From: Cucumis sativus
Taxonomy: Eukaryota; Streptophyta; Magnoliopsida; Cucurbitales; Cucurbitaceae
NCBI RefSeq assembly: GCF_000004075.3
Contig: NC_026660.2
Location: 25,051,498 to 25,115,497, forward strand
DNA: 64,000 bases
Direction of reading: 5' to 3'
This document shows, piece after piece, positions 26,971-39,181 of this stretch; position 1 is the first letter of the stretch; each line of letters opens with the position of its first letter. A program made the translations under genes and the position numbers. Below the pieces are notes generated by a model that made no database searches, had not been told where the DNA came from, and saw only the letters and a program-made list of their open reading frames with translations.

Positions 26971-29342
26971 CTATGGCTGATGATGGTGGTGGTGCTGGTG
27001 CTGGTGCTGGTGGTTTCGTCCTCTTCGGCCATCCAGGACCGCTGATTCATGTGAATCACATACCTGGGTTTTGAACTTACATCCCAACCGTCTGATCAAC
27101 GACGCTCGCCATCTTCCTCCATTACCTTGTGGGCTCCCGGCCTTATCGATCTTCTCGATCACTTTCTTCATCGTTGAGCACTCTCTTTCAAGCTGATGCA
27201 CCCGCGTCCTCATACTATCCATATCTAACCGAAGCATCTGATTCTCTCTCACCGTCTCTCTCCACGTGCCATTCTCGTGCACTATTGCTCCCGCCGGGAT
27301 TTCCTCCTCCTCCTCCTCCAATTCCTCTCCCACTCCCCGTTCCACATCCTCCGTTTCACGACGGGATACGCCTGAGAATCTTCCGGTATCCGCCGGTACT
27401 GTCTCCGCAGCCATGAGTGTTCCAGCGATGGCGTGACGGAGCTGCAGCTGTTCGAAGAACAACACCTGCACTACTGCTCGGAGTGGAAGACGGTCGTTCT
27501 GAGCAGCGTGAGTGCATGCCTCTAGTGTCAGCTTTTGGCAGTCCATTACTCCACATATCTTCTCGCGTTCTGCTTCGGAGATCCATGGATGGGCCTATCA
27601 AAAAGGATTTTCAAAATTAATTTACTAATGACGAATTGCAGAGTGAAAATTAGGAGATTGTTTTTTGCGAACCTTGAGGTACACATCGACGGCTCGGTAA
27701 ACACCGTCATCGAAGAGTCTAGCCTGTTCAGGGAGAGAAATTGCGAGGTTGTAGAATCTTTCCGCCTTCAGATTGCCGTCTGAGGCAATCTCCGCGAGAT
27801 ATCCATCTATCAACTTACCGACGAGCATTAACGCTGGCGATCTGGTACCATCATCCTCGACTACAGCTTGATTAACTTCAGCTACCTCTGCATTTTTCTC
27901 TTCGAGTCCCTCTAAGAAGTAAGATAAGATCCTCTCTGCACAATCAACGTCATATAAGGTCTCGTTCAGATACGAATAGCTCGGAATTAGAAGATCGTCC
28001 AGTGTTGCTTGTTCCAGTTGCGATCCTATTTTCTTCTCTAAAGCAGCTTTGCAAACTTCCGAAGCATTCAATATATTGGCCGTCCGCAGTAGTCCGAAGA
28101 GGAACCTTGTTGCGGTTGGAGTTTTTGAGCTTTTCTCCAATGGAAGATTACTGATTATGGTCTCTAACAACTCCTTTTGATCAGTCTCCGTAGGCATACT
28201 AGAGGAAGAGGCAGATGGTAACGATGGCTTCCGGTTGGACCTGGATATACCTGGAATATATTTCTTAGCGTAGTTCATTAAACAGCTCTCAATAATCTCC
28301 GAGCTCACATCTCGATCTCTCATGGAGAAAATTAACCGCTTAAACAGAGGCAGACTGAGCTGGGCGAGATCCTCAAACCATGACCCTCCCTTGCTTCCTC
28401 TACCACCGCTCTTCTTTCGCCCTCCAGTTTCAATTCCGTTCCAAAGCATCTGCTTCGATTGATCTTGAGCGCTATTGGCTCCATCGCTGACTGGCCATCC
28501 AAACAAAGCTGGATCGGCGGATGGCGCTTTCGAAGCGATCGAATCGATACATCTCTGCGTAATGCTTAAGGTCTCGGCCAGAGGCATTACAGGCTCACAA
28601 GATTTCAGCGTTTTAATTGATTCTTTGATGCTTCTGAGTACAGTTTGGGAGAGATATTTTTCGGTTTTTGAGATTAGGTTTTCTACGCTGTACTCTTCCG
28701 TCATTTCCAGAAACTCTCCGGCGCAGCGGAGAGGAGCGACATTGGAAGAGTTGAGGTCGATCTTCACGCCGTAGCAGAATTTAGATGCCATTTCGAAAAT
28801 ATCAGAACCGCCGGGGAAATCAGAGAGCACTATATGGCAGTGATCTTCCTCACCTTCATCATCTTCTTCTTCGTCTTCGTCTTCTTCTTCCTGTTGCTCT
28901 GCTTCAGCGGTTTTATTTTGATTCTCTCTGGTAGGAGTAGAGCAATTTGCTTCTTGCTCGGTTATCAAATTGTGAAGCTTCCGGCTCTTTGACATTAGAG
29001 GAAACTGAAAATTTACAAACTATTAGCCCATAACTCAAGAGGAACAATCCGACACAACCAAATCAACCAAGGACAGAAAAGTAGTAGTCAAACAAAATTA
29101 GCAACAAGATTCAGGAGGCGACCTTATGGAGATGGAAAGCCATATCCTCCACTTCGATGACAATGTCGCTCGGTAAACCAGTGGTGCAGAACCTGTGAAA
29201 ACAAAACCCAGAAAAGAAGTGTTGACATGAGAGCTTAAACCAAAGGTCTAAAAATGGGGAAGACATAATAACTCAGAACTCACCAAGCTTGCCTTTTGGA
29301 GCTGGGGTTCTCTGCAGGTGCAGCTTGTATTTCAGTAGCCAT
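26971..29342 (-). CDS. NPH3/RPT2-like BTB/POZ domain protein
   Basis: Four exons: 29342-29284, 29192-29123, 29004-27673 and 27594-26971 (TAG), giving 694 aa. An N-terminal BTB domain begins around residue 28 ([20 protein letters not shown]) and continues to about 130. It is interrupted by a very acidic insert with long Glu/Asp runs. The NPH3 domain starts near [20 protein letters not shown] (residue 252) and runs past [22 protein letters not shown]-terminal coiled coil (about 595-640) includes [20 protein letters not shown]. The tail ends with a His/Gln stretch from a trinucleotide repeat at about 26980-27014. Such proteins act as substrate adaptors of CUL3 ubiquitin ligases. Overall it resembles Arabidopsis At5g67385, from memory and unchecked. 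A six-codon uORF (29387-29404) precedes the start. Confidence 0.95.
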
Positions 29343-29936
29343 TTTCTGTACACTGCCACACCTCGAAGAAGAATCAGTCCCTGAAACTAGAAACCCAGAT
29401 ACATTTGTTGCACAGAAATCTGTGGGGGGGTTTGTTTAGAAGATAAACACAAAGAAACAAACGAACAAATGGAAAGAAGTGAGATCCTTTTAGGAGTGTT
29501 TTAGTATGGGTGAAATGGACTTGACTTAGGATCAAGGAAGAAGAAGATAAAAAGAAAAACAAGGAGTGATGGGGGGCAGAAAAATGTTTGGTTGTGCTTT
29601 AGCTGCTTGCGATTTCCTTTCTTCAGAAGAATAAATCTGACAATGGGGGGAGGAGCATCATCAAAAGGCGAAGAATGCTCAATGGGAATTAAAAAGGGTA
29701 ATTAAAAAAAGAAAGAAAGAAAGAAAAACTCTTTTCTTCTCAGATCCGACAAATGGGGTTTCAACAAAATTTCTTTTTTCTTCGTTGCTCTCTTGGTCTA
29801 CGAATCAGGTCAGAATCTCACCCACTCCAATTTTTAAAAACTTCCATCAAATTAAATTCATTCAATTCTTTTCTTTCTTTCTTCATCCTCAAATAATCTG
29901 AATTTTGGATATTTTCTAACTTCTTTCTATTCTCAT

Positions 29937-29958
29937 AAAAAAAAAAAAAAAAAAAAAA
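29937..29958 (+). repeat. Poly-A tract, 22 bases
   Basis: Uninterrupted A run upstream of the NPH3-family gene. No target-site duplication was seen around it, so it is not assigned to a retroposon. Confidence 0.85.
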
Positions 29959-32924
29959 GAGTTTCTTGCTTTGCTAGGACCCTAATTTCCAGACCGTCGG
30001 TTACATTTTATTTTGTTTTTTAATCATTTCAGCTTTGTTGTTTATTTATTTATTAACACAAAAGTTTTAGTTTCTATATTTCAAATAGAATATCCCTATA
30101 TTATTACCCATTCTTTTCTTTTCTTTCTTTATTTATTAGTACATATGAATTATATTTTTGGAGAAGCATATAATATGCTTAGCATATGATTTTACAAAAC
30201 ATTTACTATTCAAAAATTGTACGTAGTTTACATTCAAGCTCCTAATATTTAGTAATTAACTATACTTTCATTTTTTGGTTTAGAAATACATCATTTAACA
30301 CAAATTAAGAAACATAAATACAACTCTATTTTATCTTAGTTTTTAGATTATATACCGAGAAGAAAACTCTTGAATTATTTATAAATTTAATTTTGTTTTA
30401 GTTATTAATACATACTTTAGCTAAGCTATTCATAAATTGGTTACTTTCATAATTTATGACATTATAAATTGTACTTTTAAAAAATATAAATTAGAACTGT
30501 TTCTTCAAAAGTGAGTGAGGAGTAATTACTTAGAATACCAAAAAAAGAAACTCTTTTATTTCCATTAAACCAAATTGTCATTAACTTTTCGTAATGACTG
30601 GATCTAATAAAATCTTATTAGAAAGTTTCTTACCCAAAATTTCATTATATTATAATTATTAAAAAGATTCCATTCTTCAATTTCAGAAGAAGAATTTACA
30701 TTTGGGAGAAAAAGATCAAGCTTGGATTCTGAGGTTCGTTTACTTGTAAATTGCAATCTTATCTCTTTCGTCTATTTTTGTGAAAATTAAATTTTATCAG
30801 AGTATGATATAAACTTTAGACACCACCATCTCCAATACTACTAAATGCATTGAGTTGAGTTAGAATTAGATAGGTAAAAAATTATATTTAAAACATTAAC
30901 ATATATATAAACATAGCAAATATAGGAAAGTTCTCATAGAATTGACAAGTTTTGCTATATTATCCACCTACTCTGCCTGTGCCGCTTCAACAAGCTCAAT
31001 CTTTGTTTTATAAAATGAGATGGGAGTTTGGGTGAATGATCTCTCCTCCTCCTCCTGATACGTTGTTCTATAGAAAAGGGAATTAGATAGCTTTTTTCTA
31101 AAATAGGTTTGATAAGTAAAGAAAAATGGATAAAGAATCTTTGGGACAGCTCGTATGAGTTATGAATGGGCCTAAAGTGTAAGGGTGACCTCAGCAGGAG
31201 GGAATTACTCATAATAATGGCAAGCCTACCCAAATAAGATGAGATGAGACCTTAGGGCAATTCACCAATATAATGGGAATGGGAATGATGTGGGGTCATC
31301 CATATGTATTTTGTGAACCCTTTATGTATCCAAATATTTTGGATTTCAATCTCATTTTCTCTCCCAAAAATACTTTCTTCTACTTTTTAATTTTTCATTA
31401 TAAGTTACAAAATAGAGAGATTATGTTATTTGTTGAGATATAAAAAAGAAAATTAGACCAATAATGGAGGTGTAATGTATTGGTAAGCAATGATGTGGAT
31501 GTTAGAGAAAATGAAAAGAAAGGCGCATGGGGGTATTAATTACTATGTTGATTAAGGGGGCATATGTATTATTATTAATCATAAAATAGTAGAAACCATA
31601 TGGGAAATACATAATTATGCAATGATTTCAACTTTAACATTATAAAATTGTAAAGAAGATTAGATTATATTTTGGTAGACAGACAAACCCCACTTACTTC
31701 TAAAAGTGAATCTTTTCCCTTAATTATTTTCCCTTTATTTTGGGGTTGGAAAATCTTGATTCAATTAAAATATGTATATACAAAAAAGAAAGAAGATTGC
31801 AGGAATGGTAAGAAGGGAATGAAGTAATAATTGAAACACATGGTTTGGATTTTGGATATGAAATTATAATAAGTCTCTAAGATGAGAAGGAAGACAAACA
31901 AAGACAATGTAATGCCAAATCTTTTTTTTTTTTTAGTTAAGAATAATCTAGTAGGTTTTTCTAGGTTTGTCTTTCACCCCCCATGTTAATCTTCAATCTA
32001 ATTATTTGTTTAAGGGAATAATCAACTTATATTATCAAATTATAAATGTTTTTCTCTACTTATTAATTAACATAATTATATTTGCCTAATTAACCATGCT
32101 ATTTTGAATTTATGTACTAAGTAGATAGGACAATGAATTTTAAGATATCTCGAATATTTTTATGCATTTTACTTCTTCTTTTAACTAAAATCGTAAAGAT
32201 GAGATCAAGCCTTAAATCTCATGTTTTTAACAACATTGGTTCACAAGTGTTCTAATTTATTTAAAAGGGTTTATTAATTTATTACTTAAAGTTTTGTATT
32301 CCTTATTTTTATGAATAATTTGATAGAATTGAAAGTTGGAATGTTGAGTGGTAAATAAGTATCCTAACTCCGACGTTAGTGGTAATTTAAAAATGTGAAG
32401 TGGGCAAAGCACTTTTGAAAACAGGAGGAGGGGGAAAGGAAACGTAAACGTCCAAAGAGGCACAAACCCCCAAGAAATTCAGGTAAGTTATGGCCATTGA
32501 GGGGCACAAAATCCACAAAAATACACATTCTTTCATTACTTTAATTTATTTATTTATTCATACAAACCCACACTCATTTACTTTATTTATTTCATACCTA
32601 AGAATTAACCACGTAGCTCAACATATATAATCTTATATTTCATATTCAAAATGCTTTAATTTCAAATATACATATAAATATTATTATTGTTGTTGTTGAT
32701 AAGCTTTGCTTTAACTGAAATACCTCCTTTTCTTTTTGGTATCGACTTTTGATATATATATAAAAAAAAAGATTTAGAAATGAGAGGAGAGATTAATGAA
32801 GAGTATATAGATATGGATGAAAAAGTGTATTTTGTTGGTAGTTTCTAGGAATGTATGAGGCAAATTAAACAAAGTTTAATGGATTATTTGAAGTAATGTG
32901 ATAGAGATAAAAGGGGGCAGGGCA

Positions 32925-33119
32925 TTAAAGTGAAGGGGCAGTGCACCCCCATCTATAGATGTTGGGGAGGGTGTTGCCCACATACATCTTAAGGGCTTTT
33001 TGTGGGTTGCTACTTGCTGGATTAACTGACCACATGGCTCCCAAGAAACTCTCTCCATATTCTTTGCTGCCTTTGCTTGCAATCCACAGCTCAACATTAT
33101 ACACCAACAACACATACAT
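32925..33119 (-). other. Unrecognised 64-codon ORF in a less AT-rich island
   Basis: A minus-strand ORF with a true ATG (33119) and stop. The composition is mixed and protein-like, with stretches such as WIASKGSKEYGESFLGAMW and SVNPASSNPQKALKMYVGN. That is unusual for the surrounding AT-rich DNA. I do not recognise the product, and no signal peptide or motif stands out. It could be a small gene, an exon of a larger unannotated transcript, a non-coding RNA, or chance. Confidence 0.15.
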
Positions 33120-33791
33120 TATTATTGAATTTTAAAATAAAACAAGAATAGTTTTAAGTTAATTCGATGATCATTTTTGTTTCCGAGTTCTTAAGAATTT
33201 GTGCATTTATTTCTAAACCTCACAAAAGTGGGTCAATAATATAATATTTTGTGTTTTTTTTTTTTATAAAAAAAAGTTTTTATTAATTATGAACAAACAC
33301 ACCCCAACCCACAATACCCACAGTCACCCACATTTTCAATCCCAACCCCCACCTTCATCTTTAGCCCAGCCCACATCTCTTCTCAAGAATGGTTTATCAA
33401 ATTGTTGGAAGCTCTGCACAAGTGATTGTCAAGAGTCTCAATAATCCTATTTCTCTCAGTATCCTTCTATTATGGTCGATTTGGATGCCAAAGAGGTGAT
33501 GAACTGCTTCTCACCCTTTATTGAGTTAAATAATACATTAAATAAGATTAAATATATGTAAAACTAGGTATTGTTGTCATTAGTGAGTGTATTATAAGTT
33601 TCTTGTCATGCCTAAACCAATTATCTCAATTGAACCAAATTGGACTCATTTTTTTCTTCTTTTCAGATGTTTAATTGTGAATTTGTTTGCTCATAAGGTT
33701 AACTTTTGGGTAATGAATTAACTAAGCAAACTGCCTAATCCAAAGTGAAAAAGTCGAATGAAAAGATTTGAATGACTAAACTTATCTCGTT

Positions 33792-33827
33792 ATGAACTCC
33801 CAAAACGTCATTCCCTCACATTTGTAA
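33792..33827 (+). promoter_or_regulatory. Possible 11-residue uORF ahead of HCF164
   Basis: ATG to TAA encodes MNSQNVIPSHL, ending seven bases before the main ATG at 33835. It matters only if the transcript starts upstream of 33792, which I cannot tell. Confidence 0.3.
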
Positions 33828-33834
33828 TTCTCCA

Positions 33835-34929
33835 ATGGCTCGCTTTGCTCCTTCAAATTCCATCGCTCTCCACCGAATTCCTCTCTGTTTTCGTATCCCT
33901 CACCCTCTCCTTCAACCCTCCGCCGCCCGCTTTCCATCTTCCCCCCGCCGATTTCCTCCATTAGCCTGCCAAACGCTTCCCGAATCGCACGACACCACCT
34001 CCGCTCCGGTATGCTTCAATCTCTTCTCTTCTTATTGTTTTTGCTTAATTTTCTTCAATTATTGAGTCAACCATATTAGCCCTAATTCCCTGAAATCGAA
34101 ACCAATTCAATTTTATTCTCGCTTTCAGGAAAAATCGTCGAACGGTCCTGAATCACCCGGTGACACCACTGGCCAAGCCGCTAGCTCTTCAAGTAATCAG
34201 GGTTTTCCTGAGTTTCCCAATAAAGATATCAATAGACGAGTTGCTATAGTTTCCACGGTTTCAGCACTGGCACTTTTCTCGTCAAGTCGATTGGATTTTG
34301 GTGTTTCTTTGAAGGACTTAGCTGCTGCGGCTTTGCCTTATGAAGAGGTTTGGAAATTTGGAATCTAATAGTTCTAGCAATCTCTTTGTTTTACATGATT
34401 ATGATTTCACATTCTTCAAGTAATTAGAGCTCATGATGAAGATTCATATGATGATTCAGGCTCTTTCAAATGGGAAGCCCACTGTTGTGGAGTTCTATGC
34501 AGATTGGTGTGAAGTTTGTAGGGAATTGGCTCCAGATGTATACAAAGTTGAGCAACAGTTCAAGTAATACTTTATGGAAATGCTTGTTTACAAGAATTTT
34601 TTGTTGTTTGAATTTAAGGAAGGTAAATAGATCTTTGTTCTTCCAGGGACCGTGTGAATTTTGTAATGCTTAATGTTGATAATACAAAGTGGGAGCAGGA
34701 GCTTGATGAGTTTGGTGTTGAGGGTATTCCACATTTTGCTTTTTTAGACAAACAGGGGAATGAAGAGGGCAATGTAGTTGGTCGACTTCCAAGACAATAT
34801 CTGCTGGAGAATGTAGACGCTCTTGCTCGTGGAGAAGCATCGATACCTCATGCTCGTGTTGTGGGACAATTTTCAAGTGCTGAAGCAAGGAAAGTGCACC
34901 AAGTTTCTGATCCAAGAAGTCATGGGTAG
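33835..34929 (+). CDS. HCF164: HCF164, thylakoid membrane thioredoxin-like protein
   Basis: Four exons: 33835-34008, 34129-34347, 34460-34563 and 34647-34929 (TAG), giving 259 aa with continuous frame. The N-terminus is rich in Ser, Pro and Arg, as in a chloroplast transit peptide. A hydrophobic anchor follows at about residues 96-110 ([16 protein letters not shown]). The thioredoxin fold has the redox motif WCEVC (Cys148, Cys151) within [20 protein letters not shown]. It continues with [40 protein letters not shown] and the cis-Pro region GIPHF. In Arabidopsis HCF164 acts in the lumen, passing reducing power from CcdA for cytochrome b6f assembly. The gene converges on the WAK-like kinase, with about 630 bases between stop codons. 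Confidence 0.97.
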
Positions 34930-35557
34930 ATTCTCTTCCTTTCTTTGAAGCATTAGGTCAACAAGTTGCCAATTCAAATACTCTTTGATAGGTATTCCAG
35001 ATATAGTTAGTCCATCTTATACCATATATCCAATTGTTTATTGTACTATGGACATAACTTCTTCTCTTGATAGTAAATAAGTCTTTATTTCTTCTCTTGA
35101 TTGTAAATATCTGCTTTTTTATGTTAACTACTGGTGGGTTTAATGATTAAAAGAACAAGTAACCAGGTTGAATCCTTCATATTTTTGTGGTGTTCTGCAA
35201 TCTTTATTTACTCAATTATGATAATCTCATTACTTTTACTTTTGTACATGTTTTGGAAAAATGAAACAAGTAATACAAGAATTGTAATCGATCAGATAAG
35301 CCGATCCCATGGCTTGGATCTGAACTTCATGTGAAGAAAATGTCCTATCGCTTGGCATGTGGCATTCCCTTAAGACGAGTGAAGAATGCTTCACATTTTT
35401 TGGAAAATGGCATTGGCATCTACAATTCTATCAATAAGGAGGTTAAAAACAATGATGACACAATATAAGATATTCCGTAGGGTACACAAATAATGGTGAA
35501 ATGTAAAAGGTTAAATGTCCTACAAAAGATCTTCCTCTTCTTCTTCTTCTTCTCTTT
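34930..35557. other. Shared 3' intergenic region of convergent genes
   Basis: Holds the 3' UTRs of HCF164 (+) and the WAK-like kinase (-). The TCTTCTTCTT stretch at about 35527-35554 is just beyond the kinase stop. No other gene is seen. Confidence 0.7.
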
Positions 35558-38500
35558 TCACCGTGCTACATTACCCAATAAACTATTTGTTGAAGGGGAG
35601 CTTTGTTCACTTAACCAAGGATCCTGTATTGAAACTGGGGAGCTATCCATAACCTCCTCCACAGGAGGTAGATAGTCCTTATTATGGTTGTTCTCCGGCG
35701 GGATTATCAATCTCTGGCTTCCCAATCCTGCAAGCAGCCCGGCCTTCTTAATTGTTATGCCACTTATGGATCTCTCGCTTATGCTACGAGGAGATGAACA
35801 AGCTGATCCTGCAGATGATGCTCCACAAAAATGCTCCTCCATTGATGTCCATCCACTGCGTCTGATGCTTTCCAATTCCTCTGCTACTTCTGTCATTGAA
35901 GGTCTCATGTCGCTGTGGAAAGCAAGGCATCTGAATGCAAGCTCAGCCACCTTGTGAATAGAGTAGAGGGTCCAAGCATCTCTATGTGGCTCGAGGAAAG
36001 GATCAATTAGTTCATCCACAGAGTTTCTCCCAATCCTATCAATGGCAAGTGCAGCTAAGTTTACTTCACTTTGGGGACGAGTGAAATCAACCACTTTCAA
36101 TGCTGTTATTATCTCTACTAGGACTACTCCAAAACTATATACGTCACTTTTGTCTGAAAGATAAAAATTTTGATGGTATTGTGGATCAACGTAGCCTGGG
36201 GTTCCTTGGGGAGCTGTTGAGACGTGCGATATTTCTGTCATACCAAGTCGAGAGAGACCAAAATCTGCAACTTTTGATTTGAAACCATGATCCAGGAGTA
36301 TATTGCTCGATTTGATGTCTCTGTGATATATTGGTGGGTGCACAGAAGAATGAAGGTATGCTATTGCACGAGAAGTCTCGGCTGCTATAGTGAGCCGTGT
36401 TGTCCACGGGAGTCCATTTCCACGCTCTCTCTGGAGATGTTGAGAGAGAGTTCCATTGGGCATAAACTCGTATACAAGGATCTGTTGGCCCTCCTCGATG
36501 CAGCAGCCAAGTAAGCGGACCAGATTTGGGTGGCTCACCGAGGAAAGGAGTTTTATCTCATTCATAACCTGGTCAATGCTGTTGTGGTCTCTGTATTTGA
36601 TCCTTTTTACAGCAACCCACTCATCCTCGTGAAGCCTTCCGGCATAGACTGTACCAAAGGCTCCAGTTCCCAGACGTTGTTTCTCAGAGAAGCCATTAGT
36701 GGCTCTTTCTATTTCTTTGTAGGGGTATAAAGTAACACTGGAATTTCCGGCAGCCTCACTTAGAAGCCGCTTTGCACTCATCTGACCTTTCAGACACATT
36801 GAGCGGCGTCGGATGCAGTAACAGATAAGGGTCAAGACAGCCATTAGAAACGCCCCTACAATGACACCTGAGATTATAACTGTGTTAGGTTAGAACCATA
36901 GTTAGCCAATTGACGTGTTCCTTCATAATAAATCCTTATCAATTGATGGACACCATATTATTTACATTTAAATGAAATACGGTCCAGTTACCTGCAATTA
37001 GTGCAGCGACTTTGCTTTCGCCACCACATCGTCCAGTTATGTATGTTGGAGGGTTGCATTTGTGAGAAACTGTAGTAATTGCCAAGGAGCCCAGCATAAC
37101 AAATTAATAAAATAAGCAACAGACATAAGCAGCTTGACAAATAATGAATTGAACACAAAAGTGAACAATGCTTTATGTTCGAACACTTGCAATATTCAAG
37201 TATTTGATTCTCTGTTTCAAAAGAAAAAAATTGTTCATTTATTGACTGTCCTGGAAAATTAATTAGAACAAGAGCAACGGATAGGGAAATATATAATGAA
37301 TAGACGCCATGGCATGTTATGACAACTGGAGAACGTCCCAAAAAAAAAAAAAAGAAAAGTCTTACACTCCTAGTCGTAACTGTACCGCTGCTTGTGGTAG
37401 AGAAATGACTCAAAGCTCTCTCTCTCTCTCACCCCCACAAGGTCTAAACACCTCAATGACTTCGCAGTTTTACTCTAAAACAATGTTCCATGGTATCTAT
37501 CTCTCTTTGACTTGTAAAATTATCAGAAGCCTAGAGAGTAGGAACCTCGTTTTAAAACTCTAAGTTGGCAACATTTATGGCGCATATTATGAGCTATAGT
37601 TATAAACAACCCAAATTAAAATCCATTGATGTTGCGTTCTCTCTTTGACCAATTCTAGATCATTCAGACACTTTGAAAAATTAGCATCACACTTCTCTTC
37701 CTCTCTCCCTCTCTCCCTCCCTTTAATATTATTATTATGGGCACATGGCATTCGGTTTTCACACCTAAATGAATTTTCTGACTTTTCACACTCAAGTCAT
37801 ATCCACCTCAAGAACCAATATGACATATAGCCAAACTTTCAGAAATGTACAGAATTGACTTTCCCATTAACCAACATTATTTTAAAGACGTCTCAAAATG
37901 AAAAAGACATTTTAAAAATTCTAAACTGAATAGGAAAAAATTGTAATTTTGAAATATTTAATCCAACAAGCTCCCCCCCCCCCCCCCCCCAAAAAAAAAA
38001 AAAAAAAAAAAACAGAGAGAGAGAAAGAAAAAAGGGAAAAAGCCGAACGAACAGCCTTTGATTATTTTTTCTACCCATTTGGAACTATTTAATCTTTCGG
38101 AAATATATAGAAAAAAAAGTCCTATTTCTAATTTTAGCAAGGTTTTACAGAATTTAACCACCATTTTTGCCACCGTCGGACAAATCAAATGTAGACGGGG
38201 AAGCAAGCAAATGGTTAATTAGCCTTTCCCCTCGACAAGAATGAGCATCATTGACTAGAAAGGACAAGGTGTCGACCTCTAATTGGCTAACATGTGCCGT
38301 TTCTTGTCGTGTAGTTTCCCCATTTATCCTTGGAGATAGGTATATTAGGCTACCCACTAAAAAATTAGAAATAAACAGCAACCCAATGCGTTGAATATTC
38401 AAATTACTCATATTTAATATCTATTTTAAATAAAAATAAATTGAATGTAGCCACCGAATTGACTCAACGACTAACCTCTCCGGCAGCCGCCGCCGTCGTT

Positions 38501-39181
38501 GTCATAAGCATTTCCTTCAAACCCTTCTTCGCACTGGCAACGAAATCCTAGGTTCTCCGTCGAGCTGGTAATGTTCTCACGATTGGCATTTTTTGAGCAT
38601 TGTGCGACAGACGAAGGAGAGACCCACCACTCTAACTCAATGACCCCAAACTCGACCTCGAACTGAGTGGTCGAATTTGACGTAAAATTAACGAATACAG
38701 AGGACAAAAGGGAGTGGCACTTATTTAAAGGAGGCAGAAATCCATTTTGCTCGGTCTTGGTGAAACAGCTCATATTATTACTCTTAAGGCCGCAGTCCGT
38801 CGGCTGATTCAGGGTGAAATTCCCCATGACTCCGCATGGAAGTGGTTGTTCGGTACAATTCAAGAAGAGACTGTTGCGGAGGGTGGGCTTGTAGTTTTTG
38901 CTGGACAGTTCTGAGAGTGAATTGATAGGGATATTGCACCCTGTAGGAAGTTTGATGATGATACTTCTTTCATTAATGTTCTGAACCTGGAATCTGCCGA
39001 TTTGAATCTCGCCATTTTTGCTGCAACCCAATTTGATTGGTTTCACGTCTGTGAATCCAAACGGATGGCGTACAAATTGAGCCGAATTACCGGTTTCGCA
39101 GGACGTTAAACCCTCGGCGATTGTTAAAAAAGCCGAGAAAATTGTGATTACAACGATCAAGCAGTTTCGATGCAAAGTCAT
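35558..39181 (-). CDS. Wall-associated receptor kinase-like protein (WAKL14/20 type)
   Basis: Three exons: 39181-38476, 37069-36992 and 36867-35558 (TGA), giving 697 aa. The first true ATG is at 39181; the open frame upstream lacks one. A signal peptide (MTLHRNCLIVVITIFSAFL) is followed by a Cys-rich galacturonan-binding-like region (HPFGFTDVKPIKLGCSKNGE, LPTGCNIPI). An EGF-like Cys cluster follows (CQCEEGFEGNAYDNDGGGC). One membrane helix (about 255-280, AALIAGVIVGAFLMAVLTLI) leads to a complete kinase domain. The kinase has a Gly-rich loop GTGAFGTVYAG (from about 328), Lys349 in WVAVKRIK, HRD at 443-445, DFG at 463-465, and GTPGYVDPQY. It is therefore predicted to be an active RD-type Ser/Thr kinase sensing pectin or wall signals. 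A Ser-rich tail follows. Intron 1 (1,406 bases) contains a C18-A22 tract. Confidence 0.95.
37973..38022 (+). repeat. C18-A22-(GA)n compound homopolymer in WAKL intron 1
   Basis: Eighteen C (37973-37990) run directly into 22 A (37991-38012), followed by a short CAGAGAGAGAGA tract. It lies in the first intron of the kinase gene, where the transcript would carry U22 and then G18. Confidence 0.9.

Larger units (their letters stand above)
29343..33834. other. Intergenic region between divergent NPH3-type gene and HCF164
   Basis: 29343 to about 29830 is the leader and promoter of the NPH3-family gene, with purine-rich low-complexity tracts (GAAA repeats near 29707). A 22-base A run sits at 29937-29958. 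The rest is AT-rich except for a less AT-biased island at about 32880-33120, listed separately. 33400-33834 includes the HCF164 promoter, which has no clear TATA box. Confidence 0.6.

Noticed and set aside
32925-32955. Resemblance of minus-strand GTGCACTGCCCCTTC to miR408
   Set aside because: There are mismatches at several positions and no star sequence or hairpin nearby.
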